Assembly: GCA_003161815.1 (NCBI GenBank)
Contig: PMNN01000075.1
Span: 1 to 5,205, forward strand
Direction of reading: 5' to 3'
DNA length: 5,205 bases
Source: Methanobacterium sp.
GTDB lineage: Archaea; Methanobacteriota; Methanobacteria; Methanobacteriales; Methanobacteriaceae
Below, piece by piece: positions 1 through 3,345 of this stretch. The stretch's first letter is position 1. Every line of letters starts with the position of its first letter. Below the pieces are notes generated by a model that was not told the DNA's origin, ran no database searches, and saw nothing but the letters and a program-made list of their open reading frames with translations. Position numbers and translations under genes: made by a program.

Positions 1-109
1 TACCTATAATTTTTTCTTCATTATAGGCTGGTATAATAATCCATATCTCCAAATCTGATTCTGGAAATAAGTTATGAGGATTACGTTTTTCATAAGTTTC
101 AATGAGCAT
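1..109 (-). CDS. N-terminal fragment of a family 2 (GT-A) glycosyltransferase, runs off the left edge
   Basis: Reading the minus strand from the ATG at 109-107 gives 36 codons plus one base before the window edge. After a polar start of about 20 residues comes a beta-strand-like stretch and the signature IIIPAYNEEKIIG (residues 24-36). This is the first nucleotide-binding strand and loop of GT-A fold family 2 glycosyltransferases, the group that includes dolichyl-phosphate mannose/glucose synthases and surface-polysaccharide transferases. The start is supported by GGAG at 119-116, six bases before the ATG. The family uses nucleotide-sugar donors and usually works at the inner face of the membrane. 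Substrate, full length and membrane segments cannot be judged because the catalytic Asp motifs and C-terminus lie outside the window. A long leader with nested inverted repeats precedes it. The family call is fairly secure from the PAYNEE motif; the exact role is unknown. Confidence 0.8.
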   Translation of the reverse strand, partial: MLIETYEKRNPHNLFPESDLEIWIIIPAYNEEKIIG

Positions 110-120
110 ATTATTCTCCG

Positions 121-170
121 AAATTTGATTTAAATCCTTTCTAATCCGTGAAATCAAATTTAAGGATTTA
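121..170 (-). repeat. Two interlocked inverted repeats in the glycosyltransferase leader
   Basis: Two perfect inverted repeats overlap in a-b-a'-b' order. AAATTTGATTT (121-131) pairs with AAATCAAATTT (151-161), and TAAATCCTT (131-139) pairs with AAGGATTTA (162-170). A 10-bp palindrome GATTTAAATC (127-136) bridges the two left arms. The block ends one base before the C at 120 that precedes the GGAG ribosome binding site (119-116), so in the minus-strand mRNA it lies directly upstream of the start signal. The two stems compete for space, so they could be alternative mRNA folds or a compound protein-binding operator. Low-complexity A/T content makes some repeats expected by chance, but the arms of 11 and 9 bp are perfect. 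Function is inferred only. Confidence 0.5.
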
Positions 171-236
171 TAGGGGAACAATTTTAATTTTTTATTATAA
201 GTTTTTTCTATTCTATAAAATTATTAATACATTTTC

Positions 237-252
237 AATATATAATATAATC
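237..252 (-). promoter_or_regulatory. Candidate TATA box for the glycosyltransferase gene
   Basis: On the minus strand this reads ATTATATTATATATTG, a good archaeal TATA-box-like stretch. Initiation about 25 bases downstream would give a leader of roughly 100 bases that includes the inverted repeats at 121-170. The region is so A/T-rich that other TATA-like positions between 190 and 260 are possible. Confidence 0.35.
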
Positions 253-312
253 ATTAATGAATTAAAGTAATTAGTCAGGTTCAATTTTTTTTATTATTTT
301 TTAAGTTTAATT

Positions 313-322
313 AAAGAAAAGC
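313..322 (-). terminator. Candidate U-rich terminator of the flavoprotein gene
   Basis: On the minus strand the sequence reads GCTTTTCTTT about 30 bases past the flavoprotein stop codon. Archaeal termination typically occurs at such U-rich stretches without needing a strong hairpin. A second short T-run (ATTTTTAA) overlaps the stop codon itself. Confidence 0.35.
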
Positions 323-350
323 TGCATTAAACCACATTTTTTTTAATAAT

Positions 351-944
351 TTAAAAATTACGGGAGTTTAACTTAATTGCCAGTTCAGCTACCCTTCTTC
401 CCAGATTAATAGAAGTCTCCAATCCATATTCATCCTGTCGGGTGTCTCCTATAACTCCTCCTACACCAGTTCCACCATAATGAGCTAGAGGGGCACCGTC
501 ACCCACTATAATAGCATCATGTATTAGCAGGAATTCGTGCATGGCGGATATAGTTGTCTCTTGTCCACCGTTTCGTGCTGCACCCACACTTATAGCTCCT
601 GCTACTTTATCTCTAAGTTTAAAGTCAATTCTTAACGGTCGTGAACGATCCATGAAGATCTTCATCTGTGATGTTACATTTCCAAAATACACTGGACTGC
701 CTAGAATTAATCCCTGTGCATCCTCAAGTTTCCGGGTTATATCTCTCATATCATCATATATAGCGCATTCACCAGTGTTTTTGCATATGTCACAGGCAAT
801 GCAGGGTTCTATTTCAGCTAAACCTAAATTTATTAAATCTGTTTCAGCACCAGCGTTTTCAGCGGATTCTAAAGCCTTTCTTATAAGAATTTCAGTGTTA
901 CTACCTGTCCTGGGACTTCCTATAATTCCAATGATTTTAACCAA
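351..944 (-). CDS. NADPH-dependent FMN reductase / iron-sulfur flavoprotein
   Basis: A complete 197-residue flavodoxin-like protein. The N-terminus [17 protein letters not shown] carries the FMN phosphate-binding loop of the family (SPRTGSN, residues 10-16), and GSPVYFGN (82-89) is the second flavin-contacting loop. Between them lies a compact cysteine cluster, Cys48-x2-Cys51-x2-Cys54-x5-Cys60, matching the CX2CX2CX4-7C motif that holds a 4Fe-4S cluster in the archaeal iron-sulfur flavoproteins (Isf) first characterised in methanogens. Those proteins are cytosolic, typically act as dimers or tetramers, and pass electrons between ferredoxin and acceptors; some reduce O2 or H2O2 to water. The length fits the family. 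The start is a TTG at 944-942, not ATG, chosen because GGGAGG (958-953) sits eight bases upstream and the protein then begins exactly at the expected first beta strand. The physiological partner is not visible: its neighbours are a glycosyltransferase and a divergent tRNA methyltransferase. An antisense open frame within it is a shadow. Confidence 0.9.
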   Translation of the reverse strand: MVKIIGIIGSPRTGSNTEILIRKALESAENAGAETDLINLGLAEIEPCIACDICKNTGECAIYDDMRDITRKLEDAQGLILGSPVYFGNVTSQMKIFMDRSRPLRIDFKLRDKVAGAISVGAARNGGQETTISAMHEFLLIHDAIIVGDGAPLAHYGGTGVGGVIGDTRQDEYGLETSINLGRRVAELAIKLNSRNF

Positions 945-952
945 ATATTTTG

Positions 953-958
953 CCTCCC
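953..958 (-). promoter_or_regulatory. Ribosome binding site fixing the TTG start of the flavoprotein
   Basis: On the minus strand this reads GGGAGG, complementary to the CCUCC of archaeal 16S rRNA, with eight bases before the TTG at 944-942. There is no ATG at a comparable distance in frame, so this site decides the start. Confidence 0.8.
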
Positions 959-983
959 TTAATCTAAATAAACTATTTTAAAT

Positions 984-993
984 GTTATATTAA
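984..993 (-). promoter_or_regulatory. Candidate TATA box for the flavoprotein gene
   Basis: The minus strand reads TTAATATAAC. Initiation about 25 bases downstream would begin the transcript near 963, leaving a short leader just long enough to contain the ribosome binding site. Other TATA-like positions exist around 1000-1020. Confidence 0.3.
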
Positions 994-1087
994 TACTAAT
1001 AATTTATTATATTAATTATTTTACCATAATAATTACATTTTAAGACTATTCCTTCATTAATTAAATAAAACAATCATGATTACATTA

Positions 1088-1097
1088 GTTCATGAAC
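1088..1097. repeat. Perfect 10-bp palindrome in the divergent intergenic region
   Basis: GTTCATGAAC is fully self-complementary and lies between the flavoprotein and methyltransferase genes, which are transcribed away from each other. A second palindrome, ATCATGAT (1073-1080), shares the central CATG and lies 15 bp away centre to centre. Their position suits an operator, but no regulator is identified. The rest of 961-1223 is A/T-rich with no credible gene on either strand. Confidence 0.4.
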
Positions 1098-1117
1098 ACT
1101 ATTTGAGAGCAAATGAA

Positions 1118-1142
1118 AGTGCTTTAGTATTTTTAAAGCATT
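1118..1142 (+). repeat. Hairpin-forming inverted repeat upstream of the methyltransferase gene
   Basis: TGCTTTA (1120-1126) and TAAAGCA (1134-1140) are perfect complements. With a flanking A-T pair and G-T wobbles at both ends of the stem, it extends to about ten pairs around a TATTT loop. It lies about 80 bases before the ATG at 1224. Whether it is transcribed depends on where the promoter is, which is not clear. It could be an operator or the end of an unseen transcript. Confidence 0.4.
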
Positions 1143-1223
1143 ATTAAAATAAGAATATAGAGAAAAGGTTCTTTCTAATAGAAAACATTTTAACTAAAAA
1201 ATAAGCAAATAAAAAATTCAGCT

Positions 1224-2528
1224 ATGAACGAAAAAGAAAATATTGCACTTACCTTACCTATAGAAGTATTAAGGATGGTAAAAGAACATTTCATAAAAGA
1301 GAAAAAAGGAGATCCGACTGCTAGATCCCGTGCGGCTCAGGATTTGAAGAAATTTTTAATTGAAACTGCTGATGGATCTTATACTTTGAATTCGGGTGAA
1401 ATTGATGGTTCTTCAGAAACAATGCACACCCATCATGGTGCAGTTGAAGAATCCATAAAGAAATATATAGAACCATCTCATTTAAAAGATAAAATCATTT
1501 GTAAAGATGAAGTTCGTATATTGGATACTTGCAGTGGTTTAGGTTACAATGCAGCAGTTGCATTAGATTTATGGCAATCAATACAGAATAATAATTGTAA
1601 ATTAAATTTAGATCTAGTGGAAATATCCAGAGAAACTTTAGCCATTACTCTTCTAATTCCCAGTCCTTTAATAGCTCATGAAATAATAAAAAAAGCAGTG
1701 GAGGATGAACTCTATAATGAAGGATTTCTCTCATTAAAACTCGAGAAAGAAGAAACACCGAAAAATGTGGATATTAACATTTATTGCGGGGATGCCCGTG
1801 ATCTCATAAAAAATTCAATAGAAAGTAAATTAGCAAAACCTGATGAACTAAAGTCTAAAATTAATGAAGATAATGATGATGGAATTTATGATATCATATT
1901 TCTCGATCCGTTCAGTCCCCTATTAGCTCCTGAACTTTACACTCCAGATTTCTTTAAAGCTTTAAAGCAGATCATAAAAAAGGATGGTCTTATTTTAACT
2001 TATACTTCAGCGGCTCCGGTTAGATCTGCTTTTATTGAAGCTGGTTTCAATGTAGGTGAGGGTCCCACATTCGGCAGGAAAAGGGGTGGTACTATAGCCT
2101 GTATTTCACCGGAATTAATTAATAAAGATTTATTAAAGGATGATGAAAGGATGATCGCTTTAAGCGATGCTGGAACACCATTTCGAGACCCAGATTTGAA
2201 TGATAGCTCTCAATCTATTAAGTTGAGAAGAATTAATGAACGCAAAGAAGTAAGGGGGAAAGAAAAATTTGCATCCACAGTTAAAACACCCATATATCTC
2301 TTAGAAGATATGGAAGATGGCAGATTAAAGCGTAGAGTTCTGAAAAATCTTCATAAAATGGGTTTTGAAGATTTGAAATCACCAAAATCCATGTATGTGG
2401 TATGCCCTCAATACCCGGAGTGTATTTGTGGGAGAGGATGTGAATCATTCAACAATTCAAGTGAAAGAGTAAATGAAATGAGTCATCGATTGCATCAAAT
2501 AATTAAAAAAGAAATAATTATAAATTAA
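1224..2528 (+). CDS. MnmC-type tRNA U34 5-methylaminomethyl methyltransferase-like protein
   Basis: A 434-residue SAM-dependent methyltransferase of the MnmC methyltransferase-domain family. A family-typical lead-in TADGSYTL (48-55) and ETMHTHHGAVEE (65-76) comes first. SAM motif I follows as LDTCSGLGYN (100-109), the acidic ribose-binding residue is Glu133 in LVEIS, Asp190 lies in CGDARD, and the catalytic-loop signature is FLDPFSPLLAPELYT (226-240). AGFNVGEGPTFGRKR (273-287) matches the AGF...FGRKR end of MnmC methyltransferase domains. In bacteria this domain methylates nm5U34 to mnm5U34 in tRNA anticodons; the fused FAD oxidase half of bacterial MnmC is absent here. Instead there is an archaeal tail, RDPDLN and RRINER (321-340), ending in Cys394-x5-Cys400-x-Cys402-x3-Cys406, a possible metal or Fe-S site. 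A charged insert (about 196-222) precedes the catalytic strand. No ribosome binding site precedes the ATG, so the message may be leaderless; Met18 is a poorer alternative start. Enzyme class is secure; the exact tRNA substrate in archaea is inferred. Confidence 0.85.
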   Translation: MNEKENIALTLPIEVLRMVKEHFIKEKKGDPTARSRAAQDLKKFLIETADGSYTLNSGEIDGSSETMHTHHGAVEESIKKYIEPSHLKDKIICKDEVRILDTCSGLGYNAAVALDLWQSIQNNNCKLNLDLVEISRETLAITLLIPSPLIAHEIIKKAVEDELYNEGFLSLKLEKEETPKNVDINIYCGDARDLIKNSIESKLAKPDELKSKINEDNDDGIYDIIFLDPFSPLLAPELYTPDFFKALKQIIKKDGLILTYTSAAPVRSAFIEAGFNVGEGPTFGRKRGGTIACISPELINKDLLKDDERMIALSDAGTPFRDPDLNDSSQSIKLRRINERKEVRGKEKFASTVKTPIYLLEDMEDGRLKRRVLKNLHKMGFEDLKSPKSMYVVCPQYPECICGRGCESFNNSSERVNEMSHRLHQIIKKEIIIN

Positions 2529-2544
2529 AGTGAAATGGTTTAAT

Positions 2545-2557
2545 CTTTCTATTTTTT
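2545..2557 (+). terminator. U-rich terminator after the methyltransferase gene
   Basis: CTTTCTATTTTTT lies 17 bases past the stop codon, with six consecutive T at 2552-2557. It fits an archaeal oligo-U terminator and has no strong hairpin. Confidence 0.45.
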
Positions 2558-2800
2558 AGATTTATTCATGAATAATAAACTTAATTTTACTTTTAAAACT
2601 CATTCTGATGATATTCTTTAAAGACTCTTTAATTTGATTATTTTTAACTAATTTGACTATTTCAAAATACTTTCCAGAATAATAAAATTGAGGCAATTTG
2701 GAGGGAAATCTGAGTGAAATGAGACTAAATTTTGGAAAAACTATTATTAAGAATTCAAACTAGATTTAAATAATCGATAATGGTTTGATAATTTGAATAA
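2558..2800. other. Intergenic stretch without a supportable gene
   Basis: No reading frame longer than about 20 codons with a proper start is seen on either strand. The one notable item is an orphan ribosome-binding-site-like GGAGGG (2700-2705), eight bases before GTG AAA TGA (2714-2722). The last four bases of that mini-ORF (ATGA, 2719-2722) overlap the ATG of a 14-codon frame (2719-2763) ending in TAG. There is nothing to show either is translated. TGATGAT at 2606-2612 resembles a box C motif but lacks the rest of a C/D RNA. Confidence 0.5.
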
Positions 2801-2802
2801 AT

Positions 2803-2824
2803 GGTTTAAACCCTATATATAATA
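2803..2824 (+). promoter_or_regulatory. Strong TATA box with an adjoining 10-bp palindrome
   Basis: TATATATAATA (2814-2824) is the best TATA box in the window. Directly upstream lies the perfect palindrome GGTTTAAACC (2803-2812), in the position of the TFB recognition element, so it could also bind a regulator. AATGGTTT occurs at 2779-2786 and again at 2800-2807, 21 bp apart (two helical turns). Initiation about 25 bases downstream would fall near 2840, just ahead of the ribosome binding site of the broken gene at 2857. Confidence 0.6.
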
Positions 2825-2842
2825 AAAAAGCAATCAAAAAAT

Positions 2843-2848
2843 GGAGGT
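2843..2848 (+). promoter_or_regulatory. Near-ideal ribosome binding site of the disrupted small gene
   Basis: GGAGGT is complementary to the 16S rRNA 3' end, with eight bases before the ATG at 2857. The ATG at 2841 overlaps this motif and is therefore unlikely to be the true start, even though its frame leads into the hydrophobic region after a TAA at 2886. Confidence 0.65.
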
Positions 2849-2856
2849 TAAAAAAT

Positions 2857-3131
2857 ATGTTGGATATCTAAGAAATCAGAACTGTTAAAATAACACCTTT
2901 CACAAAGATTTCTTCTTCATTGAACGCGCGATTTTAGCATTTATCGCATCTATAATACTGCTGGTAACACTGGTAATTCTTGAACTATCATCAGCAGTGC
3001 CTCACTTTGGATTATTTAGAATTGTAGCTGGTTTTGGAGTATCTTTAATAATCATCTATCCAATAGCAACGTTCTTCCTTACAATTTCAGTAAGCTTCTT
3101 CACAGTAATGCTTTACAATACATTAATTTAA
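2857..3131 (+). pseudogene. Disrupted gene for a small two-helix membrane protein
   Basis: The start signals are intact, but the frame from ATG 2857 reads MLDI and stops at TAA (2869-2871). The same frame continues sensibly as EIRTVKITPFTKISSSLN (2872-2925), then meets TAG at 2935. From 2928 a different frame encodes a clear hydrophobic protein to the TAA at 3129. Its first membrane helix begins AILAFIASIILLV, its second contains VAGFGVSLIIIYPIAT, and it ends VMLYNTLI. Dropping one of the two GC dinucleotides in GCGCG (2926-2930) joins the halves as SSSLNAILAFIAS. Repairing both lesions gives about 90 residues: a short polar N-terminus followed by two transmembrane helices. The hydrophobic part has no usable start codon of its own before an internal GTG. 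The family is not recognised with certainty; small archaeal membrane proteins of unknown function such as DUF3566-like ones have a similar plan. Recent gene decay is the favoured reading; sequencing or assembly error is the alternative. Confidence 0.6.
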
Positions 3132-3133
3132 TC

Positions 3134-3169
3134 TCAAATGAAAATTTGAAGAAAATAAATTATTTTTTT
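3134..3169 (+). terminator. Hairpin with GAAA tetraloop followed by a T7 run
   Basis: TCAAAT (3134-3139) and ATTTGA (3144-3149) form a six-pair stem closed by a GAAA loop, three bases after the last stop codon of the broken gene. Seven T follow at 3163-3169. This looks like a transcription end for the small membrane-protein unit, separating it from tgtA. Confidence 0.5.
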
Positions 3170-3247
3170 GGGATTTACATTCTAATGAATTATTAAGCTA
3201 ACAGATTTAAACATATTAATTAGTTAATCCTATGAAATAAATCACAG

Positions 3248-3255
3248 TATATTAA
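3248..3255 (+). promoter_or_regulatory. Candidate TATA box for tgtA
   Basis: TATATTAA lies about 100 bases before the TTG start of tgtA. It would give a leader of roughly 70 bases. The whole interval 3132-3345 is A/T-rich and contains no supportable gene, so other TATA-like sequences (for example near 3284-3295) cannot be excluded. Confidence 0.3.
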
Positions 3256-3300
3256 TTCTTTTAAATTGATAATAACTGTTCAAAGATAAAATAATGTGTA

Positions 3301-3317
3301 AAAAAATTGAATTTTTT
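3301..3317 (+). repeat. All-A/T inverted repeat just ahead of the tgtA ribosome binding site
   Basis: AAAAAATT (3301-3308) and AATTTTTT (3310-3317) are perfect complements around a single G. As RNA this gives about seven A-U pairs with a TGA loop and a terminal U-run, 15 bases before the ribosome binding site. It resembles a weak terminator or attenuator, but could be chance in such A/T-rich DNA. Confidence 0.35.
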
Positions 3318-3332
3318 AATTAAAATTTTTAA

Positions 3333-3337
3333 GGGTG
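3333..3337 (+). promoter_or_regulatory. Ribosome binding site fixing the TTG start of tgtA
   Basis: GGGTG, whose GGTG pairs with the archaeal 16S tail, lies eight bases before the TTG at 3346. An in-frame TTG at 3307 lacks any such site, and an in-frame TAA at 3292 closes the frame further upstream. Confidence 0.6.
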
Positions 3338-3345
3338 TAAAAAAT

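Noticed and set aside
121..170. A true H-type pseudoknot formed by the a-b-a'-b' repeats
   Set aside because: The connecting loops would be zero bases long across stems of 8-11 pairs, which is sterically implausible; alternative folds or an operator are more reasonable.
541..981. A 146-codon open frame on the plus strand
   Set aside because: It is antisense to the iron-sulfur flavoprotein gene, has no family-like motifs and no ribosome binding site; it is a shadow of the minus-strand gene.
2606..2713. TGATGAT (2606-2612) and CTGA (2710-2713) as possible boxes C and D of a guide RNA
   Set aside because: They are about 100 bases apart without recognisable D'/C' boxes between, and archaeal C/D guide RNAs are usually near 60 bases.
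2869..2871. Recoding of the in-frame TAA in the small membrane-protein gene
   Set aside because: Known archaeal recoding uses TGA (selenocysteine) or TAG (pyrrolysine), not TAA, and a separate frameshift would still be needed.
2841..2888. 15-codon ORF beginning at ATG 2841, in the same frame as the hydrophobic region
   Set aside because: Its ATG overlaps the GGAGGT ribosome binding site for the ATG at 2857 and has none of its own; the predicted transcription start lies almost on top of it.
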